A stretch of 64,000 bases of DNA, from contig NC_092801.1 of the NCBI RefSeq assembly GCF_918797505.1, forward strand, positions 19,654,116-19,718,115, given 5' to 3'. This document shows, in pieces, positions 12,201 to 22,789 of the stretch. Below the pieces are notes generated by a model. It searched no databases and was not told the origin of the DNA. It saw nothing but the letters and a program-made list of their open reading frames with translations. Within the stretch, counting starts at the first letter, position 1, and every line of letters starts with the position of its first letter. The stretch comes from Bemisia tabaci. Taxonomy: Eukaryota > Arthropoda > Insecta > Hemiptera > Aleyrodidae. Position numbers and translations under genes: made by a program.

Positions 12201-15200
12201 GTTTATTTATTTATTAATTTATTTGTTTCGATTTGTTTTGGATTTTCTTTCCCCTACAAAGAGCGTCAAGTTGTAGATAGCGTCTCATTGGGATTTTATT
12301 TAAACTGCAAATGATTGGAAAGTTCTTCCAAATCTGTCTCTTCACCTGCTAGTTTCAATTTGCCGCGAATTCTACCTCTGCTAAGGAGAAATGCCTGCTG
12401 GACATCCAAATGTTGCCAAATTATGCAAGATAAAATGCTAATTTTCGAGAAGACATTTTTTAAGAATTTTCCAGAGGATTCTCTCCGCAATGTAACCCGG
12501 CAATGTAAAATTCCGTCGGAAAATATTTACAGATTTTCTCGAAAGTAAACAATTTATTCGAGAAATTTCGCAGCATTTGAATATTCGCACGGCATTTTTC
12601 CTTAATTATTCGGCGGTATCGTTCCGACCGTGAGCTAAGTGGGCGTGACGTCTTCGAGCCTTGATCCGGAAAAAAATCCGATAGATAGATAAAAAGTAAA
12701 AAGAATCCGGTGCTGATGTCATTACAAGTTTCCTCTTCAGCGCGACAAAGGTCTGATGAGGTGGCTGTAAAAAGTTTAGAGAGTTCGTCAGATTGTAAGA
12801 AGTGTAATTTTGTGCACCGCTATTCGCGGTAATTCAAAAGAGACAAAATGAGGAGTGTAAGTGGCGCAGGCAGCGAGTCTAATGCAAACTTTTTCTCGAT
12901 GGAGAAGACAAGTTGCTTCCTAAAATAAATGACTTCAAACCCATTCCCAAATATCAGAGATCGCAATATGGCGATTTATCGGTTGGCTATCGCGATTATA
13001 TCGGTGACATTAAATCGATATATTATCGGAATAAAAATTGCGATATGTAGCGATTGAATCGCTATGCATCGCAATTTTTGGTTCGATAAAATCGTGATCA
13101 GTTTTTGCCGATGAAATCGAGATTACATCGCCATTAATCGCGATTTTTATTGCGAAAATATCGGGATAAATAGTCGGGCGATAAAAGCTCGATTGTATCG
13201 CGATAAGGTCGAGGATAATCGCTCAGATGTTGATGATCCTGGCGATTTTATCGCCGATAAAATCTTAATATGTAGCGATTTTTCCGTTGAAAAATGCTAC
13301 TTGGAATACTCACTGAAAAAAAATTCTCGGCGTTTTTACCAAGGTCCGTTGGTACCTTTTCCATCTCACTTTTTTTATCAATTATTGGTAATTTTACCAA
13401 GACAGACTGGTAAGCTTACCTAAAAACCGGTATTTTTGCTGTTTTTTCAGGTAAGAATACCACTTTTATCGGTAATCAATTCCCGGTAACTTTGCTGTTT
13501 TATCTCGGTAATTATACCACAGTCGATAAAAAATATTGGCGTTTTTACCAATGTCTAGTAAAATTACCGAGAAAGTTCAATAATTTTACCGAGATTTCTC
13601 GATAAAATTACCAATTCCATAAATGGTGATTCTACCAAGAAAAAATTGGGATCAAATAGAACCCTGAATTCTTGGTAATTTCACCCTTTTTATAGTAAAT
13701 ACACCGAGATTTGTTTTTCAGTGCGGCGATTTTATCGCAGATAAAATCGCAATACATAGCGATTTTTCCGTTGAAAAATGCTACTTGGGATACATACTGA
13801 AAAGTTGTAGTAAATATAATCCAATCTAATGGTTACATCTCCCGATGATTCCAGGAGTCCGAATCTCCCACCGCGCCGTGTTCAACCGGTTACAGTGGCA
13901 ATGGAACACCTTCCCTTACGCCGAGAGCGAGCGGGTGTGCGCCTTCAAGACCGCCCTGACCTTCGTCGACTCCGTCAGCGAGATCTGGGCGCCTCTCCTC
14001 TCGGAGACCCCCAAGTCCATCCTCGTCGTCCCGAAGGAGGTGACCAAGGACCCCGAACGCCTCATCGCCGAGCTGGAGCGACACCGGATCGAGCGACTCG
14101 TCCTGGTGCCGTCCCTCCTCCGCGCCATCCTCCTCTACCTCGAACTCGACAAGAACAACGCCCGAAGGGACGACCAGCTCCTCAAACACCTCAAGCTTTG
14201 GGTCTGCAGCGGGGAGCCCCTGGTGCCCAGCTTGGTGAAACACTTCTTCAACCACTTCGAAGGCACCGAACACGTCATCTGCAACTTCTACGGAAGCACT
14301 GAGGTAATTCAACAATATAGATTCAACAACACATTGGCGTGGCGTGCCTTGCGATATATCGATTGATATGCCATTTAAATCCATGGGAAAGGATCGATAA
14401 ACACGGTGTTCGCAGCGAACACTTTAACAATCGATTCTTTACCATAGGTTTAAATGGCTGAGCAATCGATATATCGCAATTCAGGCCACGCCACTGCAAC
14501 AACACATGAGATTCGTACATGAGCCCCGCCTTTGGAGTGGTCATGAATCGTGTTTGGTAAAAAAAAAACAACAACAACAACCTGTTTTCGGTTAATTTTT
14601 CCGATCACATTCTACGTATCTTTAACAGTAATTCAAGACCAAGTTTTTTGTATATAAAAACATTTGATTATTATCAAATAAGTCATGCAAAGTTTTTGGT
14701 CGCACGGAATGATGCAATCTCTCTGTGTGTTCAAATCTTCAAACACGTTTTCCTCAAAACACCTTACTTTTTAGAAGTATACTTTGCTCAAGATCTACTG
14801 GATGGATTATCATTTCGATAATCGTGCACTGTTGAAATCTTGGATTTCTGTTTTTTCCTAAAATTGTTCTTTACTGTGGACAAGAGAATTTTCCCGTATC
14901 ATCCTTAAACAAAAATTTTAAGAAAATATAAATAATGGTCTGAGGGCCTCATTTGCTATTTTTCAAAAGCTTATGAAAATTTCAAGTTTCAAAAATGTTG
15001 AGAATTCTTTTGTCTAAATCTATTAAAAAAATCCAAGGAATCAAACAAAAAAAAAGGTTTTGAGCGCCGTCGTCACCGCTGACGTCACTGGCACCTCATA
15101 ATTCCCATTCATTCTTACGGCCAGAGGACTGACGAGCACTCCCCTTCATCCCACCTGTTCTTGGTTTCGTTTAGTAGAAATACGTACAGCGGGCCGATTA

Positions 15201-17780
15201 TTGAAATTTAAACCGGCCCGATAACACATCGAATTGTGATATATTGTACGGTTAAGATAGGGCTATGTCTTGTCGTAAGCGGCGACATAGAGTCGATGAC
15301 ATTTCAATAATTGCCCCGCTGTTGTGGTTCAAGTGTGCAAATTTGTGTATTTTTGGACGACAAATTTTAACAAACAATTTTTTTTCTTAGGTCATGGGTG
15401 ACGTGACCTTCGAGAAGATGAGCGCCTTCAAGGGGGATTTAGTTCCTATCGGTCTGCCGGTGGATAACAGCGTGGTCTACCTGCTGGACAAGAAACTCAA
15501 CCCGGTGCCCTCCGGACAGATCGGCGAGATCTACTGCTCCGGACTCAATCTAGCGTCAGGCTACGTCAACAACCGTGACGCGGATCGCTTCATCGCCAAT
15601 CCTCACACGGTGGAGCCTCAGTACGCTCTTCTCTACAAGACCGGTGACTACGGCAAGATCGTTGACGGCACTTTGGTCTACGAGGGCCGAACAGATAGTC
15701 AGGTAAGAATCACAGAACAACAACAACAAAAAATTCACAGAAATAAAAATATTTGTCAAAATCAGCAAAGTATTCAATCAAATCAAATGAAAAAAGTAGG
15801 AGTGAAAATTTTGAATGTCGCAATGGAGACTGTGATTTCGAACTTTGGTCATCGATTTATGTTCATCATCAGTATTGATAATCAAAATCTGAAATGATTT
15901 TAAGATTTTAGGTAAATATTCGTTCAAGCAAAAAGTCCGATATTTTAAACCTCTGCAAAAGTCTCAATCTCAAAGAAGGTGCTTGATTGGGACCCTCTTA
16001 AAAGGATAGTACAAAGAGGACACCTAGTGAAAGGACGGCGACAGGGAGTTTCGCCAGAAATGATGAAGTACCAACTACCAGAAAGACTCTGGTAGGATAG
16101 AGGACTGTGGTGGTGGTGGTGGTTAAGTGCCGCAGAGCGCCAGGGAGCGCTGTGAAAAAGGCACTTATGTATGTACAAGTCTCAATCTAAATTGTTAGCA
16201 TATTTACTCAGCTTCCGTCATCCTGTCAACATGGTCAAACCAAACAGGATGACGGAAGGAAGGCTGTCGAAAAAGATGCTTGAATGGGTTCCTCCTGGGA
16301 GGAGACGAAAGGGGCGTCCAGTGAAAGGGTGGAGGTAGTGGGTTTTAGAGGGAATGAGGTAGCACCAACTCCCGGAGGGGCTTTGAGTGGATAGGGGACT
16401 TTGGCGGCTAGGTGTCGCAGAGCGCCATACAGCGCTGTGGAATCCAATTCTATGCACGCATTTAATACTCAGCTTTCCGTCTAATTTTTGCAATTTCGAT
16501 TTCTCTTTTTCCAGGTCAAGGTCCGGGGTCATCGGGTCGACATGAGCGAGATCGAGAACTCCCTGCACAAGATCAACGGCGTCGACAAGGTGGCCGTCCT
16601 CTGCTACAAGCCGGGAGAAGTCGACCAGGCCATCCTCGCCTTCGTCACCCTCCAAGACCCGAGCTGGACCGCCGGCACCATCGAGGAGGAGCTGAGCAAG
16701 ACCCTGCCTCCCTACTCCCTGCCCACGATCCGGGTCCTCGACAAAATCCCCCTCCTCAACAACGGGAAGACCGACCGGCAGTTCCTGCTCAAGGCCTACG
16801 GGGAGGAGGTCAGCGAGAAGGGGGGCAAGCGGGCGCCCGTAGACTTGACCGGTGTTCCTGAAAACAAGCGCAAGGCCGCCCAGTGCCTTTTCGAAACCGT
16901 GGCCTCCATCCTCGGTGGCAGCCTCAAGTGCCCCATCAACAAGGACGTCGGGTTCTTCGAACTCGGAGGCAACTCTTTGAACTCCATCTACACCATCACG
17001 AAGCTCCGAGACCAAGGCTTCGTTATCGGTATAACGGAATTCCTATCCTCCAAGACTTTAGGCGACATCCTGGACAAGATCCGCACGGAGGACGAAGACT
17101 CCAACATCCTCGCTGACGAGAACAACAACAAGGGTAAAACCAAGTACGAAGCGGAGATCCTGGACGACAAGCACCGGGAGGCCGTGACGGAAATCATCGC
17201 CGACAGTTTCTGCGAGAAGGGCGATCTCGAGCAGTGCATCCAGCCGAGGATCGAACGGGACGCTTACATCGAGCTCCTGGACGTCCTGTGGGTCCACCTG
17301 GTGGAGAAAGGCCTCAGCTTCGCCGTCAAGTCGGCGGAGACGGGCGAGTACGTCGGGGCGTCGTTGAGCTTCGACGTGCACGACGAGCCCCCCGTCGAGA
17401 TCACCAGCCGGCTGAACATCATCTTCGAGTTCCTAGAGTTCCTTGAGGGCCCCATCCGGGAAACCAAGCTCCCGCAGGGCAAGGGGAAGATCCTCCACGG
17501 GTTCATGATGGGGACCCACAAGAAGCTGGACGCCAAGGAGAACATCGAGGTCATCCAGTTCATGGAGGAGGAAGAGGTTCGACTTGCCAGGCGGCGCGGT
17601 TTCGAGAGCATCTTCACCAGCAACTCCAGCCCGCTCACCCAGCAGCTCGGCTCGGATGTCTTCGACTATGAGGTCTTGCTCGACTACCAGGTGAATAAGT
17701 TTGTAGCGGAGGACGGCTCGAAGCCCTTCGGGTCGGCCCCTGACACGCAGACGGTTTCTTGTTCCTTAAAGAGAGTTTAG
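9118..17780 (+). CDS. e: ebony: beta-alanyl amine synthetase (NRPS-like), whole gene in six coding exons
   Basis: Coding exons 9118-9253, 10501-10794, 11985-12158, 13855-14303, 15391-15702 and 16515-17780 join in phase to 876 residues, close to the roughly 880 of Drosophila Ebony. The family joins beta-alanine to dopamine (N-beta-alanyldopamine, pale cuticle) or to histamine and other amines in glia. Order seen: adenylation domain about 1-560, carrier domain about 575-655, C-terminal amine-selecting domain about 677-876. Visible motifs are YTSGSTGIPK (192-201), NFYGSTE (345-351), YKTGD (433-437), GRTDSQVKVRG (from 450), GKTDR with Lys540, and GGNS with the phosphopantetheine Ser609. Asp240 sits where these domains place the acidic residue that holds the substrate amino group. 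No frameshift or internal stop is seen. Exons are GC-rich against AT-rich introns. The start at 9118 gives the MGSIPDLSILKG N-terminus, which resembles the known family start. Confidence 0.95.
10029..10387. mobile_element. miniature inverted-repeat element in ebony intron 1
   Basis: Perfect 13-bp terminal inverted repeats CCCAGATAAGACA at 10029-10041 and 10375-10387 enclose about 330 bp of AT-rich sequence full of AATATT-type motifs. The flanks share TT on both sides, possibly a 2-bp target duplication. No coding potential. Confidence 0.75.
10501..10794 (+). CDS. e: ebony exon (residues 46-143)
   Basis: Acceptor TTTCTAG at 10494-10500 and donor GTGAGT at 10795. Phase is one base in and one base out. 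It encodes the early adenylation domain, including YWELDEAANRLARG and the AVWKAGAAYLPLD core motif (A2 type). Translation is uninterrupted and GC-rich. Confidence 0.93.
11131..11365. mobile_element. GCACAGTGG-family element in ebony intron 2
   Basis: Begins GCACAGTGGATGGAGT and ends with the divergent inverse ACTCGATCCTCTGTAC. Related copies lie at 4115-4858, 25615-25835 and 33264-35085. The ends are imperfect inverted repeats; the interior is unique to the family and non-coding. Confidence 0.6.
11393..11900. mobile_element. about 500-bp foldback element in ebony intron 2
   Basis: Two long arms run from ATGGAGATGTTGCATG to the matching CATGTAACATCT end and are inverted copies of each other, pairing over roughly 230 bp either side of a centre near 11650. 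Sister copies are at 4313-4812 and 34437-34941. Non-coding; would form a long hairpin if transcribed as part of the intron. Confidence 0.8.
11985..12158 (+). CDS. e: ebony exon (residues 144-201) with the ATP-binding loop
   Basis: Acceptor TTTTTTCACACAG ends at 11984 and donor GTAAAT starts at 12159. The split codon with the previous exon gives Cys144. The exon ends in YTSGSTGIPK, the phosphate-binding A3 loop of adenylate-forming enzymes. The next exon supplies the glycine, so the loop is cut by an intron. The stretch from 145 to about 175 is less conserved linker. Confidence 0.92.
12945..13280. repeat. degenerate GCGATAAAATCG repeat tract in ebony intron 3
   Basis: Many imperfect copies of motifs such as ATCGCGAT and GATAAAATCGC on both strands. 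A similar tract lies at 32270-32720 and around 32940-33000. Looks like a decayed satellite or the arms of a degenerate palindrome. Confidence 0.55.
13308..13720. mobile_element. TTTTTACCAAGG repeat in ebony intron 3
   Basis: Starts ACTGAAAAAAAATTCTCGG and is rich in GGTAA and TTACC motifs on opposite strands. A close copy sits at 52685-53000, starting ACTGAAAACAAATTCTCGG. The right end here contains TTTTTCAGTG, inverse to the start, so this is probably a terminal-inverted-repeat element of the CACTG type. Confidence 0.6.
13855..14303 (+). CDS. e: ebony exon (residues 202-351), substrate pocket
   Basis: Acceptor ATTCCAG ends at 13854; the exon ends GAG before GTAATT at 14304, in phase 0. It encodes most of the amino-acid pocket. 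The FVDSVSEIW segment (238-246) carries Asp240 at the place that anchors the substrate amino group, and NFYGSTE (345-351) is the A5 motif. The 5' split codon completes Gly202 of the ATP loop. Confidence 0.94.
14332..14496. mobile_element. hAT-type MITE in ebony intron 4
   Basis: The 165-bp element is bounded by CATTGGCGTGGCGTG and inverse CACGCCACTG. It is flanked by a perfect 8-bp duplication CAACAACA (14324-14331 and 14497-14504). Inside it forms a hairpin around GTGTTCGCAGCGAACAC. Better preserved family members start CAGTGGCG. An 8-bp duplication and CA(G)TGG ends are the hAT signature. Confidence 0.88.
15391..15702 (+). CDS. e: ebony exon (residues 352-455)
   Basis: Acceptor TTTTTTCTTAG ends at 15390; donor GTAAGA at 15703; 104 whole codons. 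It starts VMGDVTFEKM, continuing GSTE from the previous exon, and contains GQIGEIYCSG, YKTGD (433-437), which binds ribose in this superfamily, and the GRTDSQ hinge where the C-terminal subdomain rotates. Confidence 0.94.
15960..16165 (+). pseudogene. LINE reverse-transcriptase C-terminal remnant in ebony intron 5
   Basis: Translation gives KKVLDWDP, then RGHLVKG and QLPERLW plus AAERQGAL, with stops between them. This matches the conserved tail of insect non-LTR retrotransposon ORFs, and a related relic follows at 16245. Only the tail survives. Assignment to a specific clade is not possible. Confidence 0.55.
16210..16445 (+). pseudogene. second LINE C-terminal remnant in ebony intron 5
   Basis: One frame reads RLSKKMLEWVPPGRRRKGRP followed by VKGWR and a stop. 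The LEWxPPGRRxRGRP motif is the typical end of insect LINE reverse-transcriptase ORFs. A further frame gives QLPEGL and RGLWRLGVAERHTAL. The fragment parallels 15960-16165, so two insertions or a duplication occurred. Confidence 0.65.
16515..17780 (+). CDS. e: ebony last coding exon (residues 456-876): hinge, carrier and amine-selecting domains
   Basis: Acceptor TCTTTTTCCAG ends at 16514; stop TAG at 17778-17780. It encodes the small adenylation subdomain with catalytic Lys540 in NNGKTDR, then the carrier domain around DVGFFELGGNSLNS with Ser609 as the phosphopantetheine site. The last 200 residues are the amine-selecting domain. That domain replaces an ordinary NRPS condensation domain in Ebony and is known to have an acetyltransferase-like fold. 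An arginine-rich patch (RLARRRGF) and a D-rich segment near the end are visible. No thioesterase is present, as expected for the family. Confidence 0.95.
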   Translation, partial: VKVRGHRVDMSEIENSLHKINGVDKVAVLCYKPGEVDQAILAFVTLQDPSWTAGTIEEELSKTLPPYSLPTIRVLDKIPLLNNGKTDRQFLLKAYGEEVSEKGGKRAPVDLTGVPENKRKAAQCLFETVASILGGSLKCPINKDVGFFELGGNSLNSIYTITKLRDQGFVIGITEFLSSKTLGDILDKIRTEDEDSNILADENNNKGKTKYEAEILDDKHREAVTEIIADSFCEKGDLEQCIQPRIERDAYIELLDVLWVHLVEKGLSFAVKSAETGEYVGASLSFDVHDEPPVEITSRLNIIFEFLEFLEGPIRETKLPQGKGKILHGFMMGTHKKLDAKENIEVIQFMEEEEVRLARRRGFESIFTSNSSPLTQQLGSDVFDYEVLLDYQVNKFVAEDGSKPFGSAPDTQTVSCSLKRV

Positions 17781-18990
17781 CTTTTCGACTCTTCTTTGAT
17801 TTTATTCTCGGGCCTAAATGATCGTGGTGCGGTTAACGTGCTGAAAGAAATTAGTGATTCAAGTGGAGCCATTTGATTTTGGTAGATTTTACCAATATTC
17901 ATAGTTGCAGCGCAAGTACAACTATAACAGGCTATGGTTACATAGAATTAATGGTACTCCATCATAATCCTTATTTTCTTTTGGATATGATTTTATAAGC
18001 TTTCCTCTGTGCGGTGCGGAAAGTAAGCCACACGCTGTTGCTGGCAATGTCTTCATGGCAAGATAAACTGTGGTTTGACAAGCAGTAAATTTGACAACTG
18101 AAGCAGTGATTTAGCTTGTGTTTAAAGGCCCCTCCCTTCTGGAGGTGTGAAATGGCATCCCTAAAACATGACAAATGAGGAGTCTCTCTAAGTACTCGTC
18201 CCTAGTTTTCTAAGTGCATTGTAAAATTATTTTAATTGATCATTTCTAAAAGCGCCCCCTTATTTTTCATCAAATTTCATGGTTCAGTGCACGTTTTTCC
18301 ATTCTGGTTTTAACCTTTTAGGTTAAGCAACTTACCTTTTTTTGAACGAAGCGCACTCACGATGTGTGCAAAACGAAGATCATCAATTTATTGAACTTTG
18401 TTTATCATTTTGTGAAAATGAGGTTTAATTTTGTTCATGGTGAGGCATCGTTGGATTCATGAGGTATATCTCGTTGTCTAATGAATGGTTCAAGTACCAA
18501 CTAAAAATTTCTTTATTTTACCGAAAATTGTCCAGAAAAAACTAACTTCTTTGGTGACGAGTTTTTGGTAGACTTCAATTTGGATGCACTCACATATCTC
18601 ATTGCTTCTCAAAATTTACCATTCACTTTCTGTAATTTTTTTTTAAATTTCTTATAAAAAACGGACGATTGCTCATTCTACGAGAGTAAAATCACAACTA
18701 ATTTTCTTAAATTTTTGTCGTTACCATTTATCAAGTATACTCTGCATTGCATACTTGTCTATGTTTTCATTCTTGCATCATGTATGATATCCTTGCTGTA
18801 TACGTTTACAAGTTTAAGTAAATAGTTAGTAAGTTTACAGTCTTTTTTTCAGTTGATTAATTGTTCGTTATGTCGTAAGCCTTATTGTTGTTTAACTTAT
18901 TTATTTGCAAAAGAAAAAAAATTAAATTAAGATGTAAATATATTCAACCAGGATTGTAAACTAAAATAATAAAAAGTATTATGTTTTCAA
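17781..18990 (+). other. probable ebony 3' UTR
   Basis: About 1.2 kb after the stop is AT-rich and lacks the inverted-repeat families that fill the rest of the window, as expected for transcribed exon sequence. It ends just after an AATAAA hexamer at 18968-18973. The exact end cannot be fixed from sequence. Confidence 0.6.
18968..18973 (+). promoter_or_regulatory. AATAAA polyadenylation signal, probably ebony
   Basis: Canonical hexamer about 1.19 kb after the ebony stop, the best placed one before repeats resume near 19327. Confidence 0.5.
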
Positions 18991-19326
18991 TCTGAAAAAT
19001 GCGTTCTATCAATATTGTTAATTTACTGAAACCCCTTAAATTCATTGCCTCTAGTTGAATGAGTTTTCATTTTAGGAAATTTCACATTAAATCAGAAATT
19101 AATAGAAATGAATATTCACGGATCCTAGAAAAACTTGAGTCCTAATAAGATATGTAATGGTACAGATTTTACAAACAGTAAACACCGAATTATCCGAACT
19201 GATGCGGCGATCGGGTGGTTCGGATAATCAAAATTTCGAATATCGTGGAGGTCATTTCAAACAACGTCAAACTGAATGCACAGCAGAATTTTCAGGATGG
19301 CGAAAAAATAGAGGGAAAAAGCCGTG

Positions 19327-20413
19327 CACTGGAAAAAAAACACATTGGACCTAGAGTCCAGATTCTTAAAAACATCGACAAGAAACAGTACTCTTGATTC
19401 AATCAGAACCCTGGTAAAAATTGGCGATAAGAGCTGCGTTTCTAAATACCATAGGAATTCTTATAGCCGACTAAAGAAGGCTACAGAAAATCATATAGCT
19501 GGCTGTACAATGCGGAGAAAATCATACGACCGGGCTATACGAAGCGATAAAAAATTATGCAGCCGGGATATAGTTCCTATCGCCGGGCTTTACACTTTAT
19601 CGCCATCGATTGTAAAGGCTATAAGAAATTGTGTAGAAATTCGTGTGCTCTGAAAATCGTTAAGTTTGATACGGAACCACCTTAATATTGACAAAACACA
19701 CATTATATTTTCCTTTAAAACATTTTTATTCATCAATTAAAATGAGAATAATCCATACAGAGTGTGCAAACATTTCAAAATTATTAGTTGAAAAACGCTG
19801 ACTCCGCGAGACTAAATATTAGAGCCTAACACAAAGCGGAACGGCGACGCACTGGCGCCTACAAACCTAACAGGGATACTTCACGCATTGCGCAACGCGT
19901 GAAGTATCCCTGTTAGGTTTGTAGGCGCCAATGCGCGTTTCGCGCTGGCTGCCCGCCTGCCGCGCCGCAGCGTGCCACGGCGCACGGCGCTTGAAGCAAC
20001 TATTTCACACCAGAGGTATTGCACAGTATCATACGAAACTGAAGGCGCTCTAATATATTGGTAATGGCAGGCATCCATCAAAAGTACGGAGCTTTCCTCG
20101 CAAAGTAAATCAAGATACACTTTATCGCCTGGCTGTTGCTTAATCGCCATCGGCCATAAAAGGATATAAGAAATTGTGTAGCCGGCTATAGAGGCTATTG
20201 GAAATCTTACAGCCGGCTTTAGGTCTATGGTATTTTGGAACACAGATTCTACTGCCAATTTTTACCAGGGAATCTAGCTTAAATCAAGAACTAAGCCCCT
20301 TAATTTAAGCGGATTTCATTTTGATTCAAGCAAAAATCCGATTGAATCAAGAGTATTTTTTCTTGTTAATGTTTTTAAGAGTCTGGATCTATCCATGTGT
20401 TTTTTTTCCAGTG
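19327..20413. mobile_element. CACTGG foldback MITE split by a later insertion
   Basis: Left part 19327-19408 and right part 20271-20413 rejoin to a normal copy of the roughly 225-bp CACTGGAAAAAA family, with GAGTCCAGACTCTT-like arms and TTGATTCAATC inside. The insert is 19409-20270. Confidence 0.88.
19409..20270. mobile_element. CCCTGGTAAAAATTGGC-ended element, copy 2, nested
   Basis: 862 bp with ends CCCTGGTAAAAATTGGC and its exact inverse. Inserted inside the CACTGG MITE at 19327-20413; comparison with uninterrupted MITE copies shows a 2-bp AA duplication. Interior is inverted relative to 681-1616. Confidence 0.92.
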
Positions 20414-20480
20414 TGGGAAACTGGGCACGTTTAGGAAAATGGTAGTAAAGAATAGTGAAAAGGAGTATTTAGGATTCAGG

Positions 20481-20641
20481 GTAATGGCGTGCTTTGCGAT
20501 GTATCGATTAGTCTGCCATTTAAACCAATGGAAAAGAATCGACGAACAGAGGGTTCGCAACGAACACCTTAAAAATCGATTCTTTACCACAGCTTCAAAT
20601 GGAAAAATAAATATCGATGAACAACCATCCGCGCCTCGCTA
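20481..20641. mobile_element. decayed copy of the CAGTGGCG MITE
   Basis: Left end reads TAATGGCGTGCTTTGCGATG; the central GGTTCGCAACGAACACC is preserved; the right end GCGCCTCGCTACTG is degraded. Confidence 0.65.
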
Positions 20642-21747
20642 CTGATTCGGGGTAACTTTCCAAGAGACTGGCAAATCCGGTTTTCCATGTAATTTAGAAA
20701 AGCTCATCATCGGATCTAAAAATTCCACTTCAATATTTTATTCTTATCATCTTTTCTTCAACTGTTGCCAAATTTTGATCGAATATCTTCCGAAATTTGA
20801 TCTAAATTCCGCCAGATTTTAACCAAAGTTTGATCAAATTTCTTCCTAATGTTTTTCTGATTCGGATAATATGTTAGTCTTCTCAACATTGGATCGATTG
20901 AATGATATTTTGCCTCTGGATCAACCAGAACCTTGGTCAAAATGACCGTTAAGAGGCACATTTCGCACACATTCCTAAAAAAATCGATAAATATTATGTT
21001 TCCGGAACTTTTCTTGGATAGCTTTTTAAGTTAAATCTGCATCGATAAATCTTTAAAGTAAACTCCCTTTTTAAGCATGTTTTTCAAACACATCAATTGA
21101 ATTACAAAACTAAAATTGATCTTATAATAGTTTTTTTACATTTTTTTTTCTTAAATTCAAACTGTTGTTACTCTCACTTAAAAAAATATTCAAGAAGGTT
21201 ATATCCGCAATTTTTAACAGCATTTTAAACAATTCTATTCTATCAAATTTACAAGTACTTTAAAAGGAATTTTAACCGTCGTTGCTATCCAGGAGAGTTC
21301 CGAAGACACGTGACCCTCAAATTTAAACAAAGGCGCAAGCCTCAGTAAAAACTAAAAAAAAAACGGAAAAAAATTAAGTGTCTGCTTTTTTCTGAGTCGC
21401 GGTTTTTGTCTAGTAGAGAAAGGCAGGGAGAAAAAAAAAGCTCAATTACACACCTTACAACTAAGCTTCGAACAGTGGTGCTAATTCATTCAGAATCGTC
21501 TGAATCTCCGTATTATTAACGTTAAAATGACCGCTTTTTCACATGAGAAACGACCACATCAACGCCTAAGTGGCTTCGTCGCTAATCGTCAGCGACTTAC
21601 CGTTTCGACACTGCCGCGGGTCCGACGAGGCTCCAAGGTTGAGCAGTAGCGGTCGTTGGAATCGAGTGCTCGTGCAAAAAGCTGGAGCAAAAACCATAAT
21701 TAAAAAATAAAAGACTGTCACTTTCCTACCGACTCTCGGTTTCAGTC

Positions 21748-21832
21748 GGACGTATTTATGTTAAAAGGAACTATGTGCATAGAGGTTGCGCGAGACATAG
21801 TTCCTTTTGGCATAAATACGTCTAGTTAACCG
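21748..21832. mobile_element. GGACGTATTT MITE, short form
   Basis: GGACGTATTTATGTTAAAAG to TTGGCATAAATACGTC; about 85 bp; the same loop as 40911 (GGTTGCGCGAGACA). Confidence 0.8.
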
Positions 21833-21875
21833 GTCGAAAGCTTCGCGGAGCCTCGAAGGTCACGTCGAAATACTG

Positions 21876-22789
21876 CCATGCAGAGGTAGAACGTCGTATG
21901 AACACTGGAATGTTGCCAAAGTTCCTCTGATAAATTGAGGATTTTCGTAAAAAAAAATTGCAAATATTTTTCTTTGCATTTTTTCAAGAAATGTATTTGT
22001 ACTCAATCTAGAGCACCTGCTTAGGGAGAGTTTTGACGTGTCTATGCCATTCTCTGATTGGTTCTTCCGGACTTTCGAGGACCAATGTAGACAAACCCGA
22101 TCAAGAGGTATTCGTATGATTGAGGGAAAAACTAATGATACTAATGAGAAAGTGTGATTTTCGGGAAAAGAATTCATCAAAGTTTGCTCATTATGTGTTT
22201 AACTACCGTGGTCCATAAATAGGAGCCAAAGGGGTTATCATGAAAGCCAAAAAATTTCAGATCAGTCAGAAAGCGAAATATTCGTTCTGTATAGTAAATA
22301 AGTGATATGGCAAAGCTCCAGTGCAGACATTTTATTCTACCGAAGATTCCGGGATTCCTAGAATTAATTCCGATTTTCAAAAGTTCCGAGGAAAATTCCA
22401 ATTTTTCCGAGAGTTTTCCAACGAGGACGAAATTCCGAATTTAATTCTGCAGATCGTCAATTTTGACAAAAAATAATCAAATTTGATTATATAATCGACC
22501 AAACTGATAAAAAAAAATCCGAATTCCGAGAAAATTCCGAAAAATTCCAACACTGGGAATTCCGAAGATTTCGGAAATGGTGCCGATTATTTGAAAAGTT
22601 CTAAAATTCGTTATTGATTCCGGGAAATGGCAACACTGCATAACTCTCTCTTCCTTGGTACTCCGCTTTAATCAAGTTAGAGCGAAATTTCAACGACCAT
22701 ACCCCTAGCTTATCTCAAAAATAAATATTTTATCCAGAGGAATTGGCAACATTCGAATGTTCGTATGACTTTTTTTCTTAGCACGATAG
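21876..22789. mobile_element. GCCGTGCTAAGG MITE expanded by an internal insertion
   Basis: A left half with GTAGAACGTCGTATGAACAC at 21889 and a right half ending TTTTTCTTAGCACGATAGA at 22789 are about 900 bp apart, against 250 bp normally. The interior 22020-22690 is foreign AT-rich sequence, including a run of TTCCGA motifs at 22340-22620. Confidence 0.55.

Noticed and set aside
13829..14384. Open frames of 157-173 codons on both strands around the ebony 13855 exon
   Set aside because: Only the frame that continues the adenylation domain is real; the Arg/Pro-rich and Glu/Asp-rich ones are off-frame readings.
16218..17015. 265-codon minus-strand open frame opposite ebony's last exon
   Set aside because: It mirrors GC-rich ebony codons and crosses the intron boundary; no motif. 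A shadow frame.
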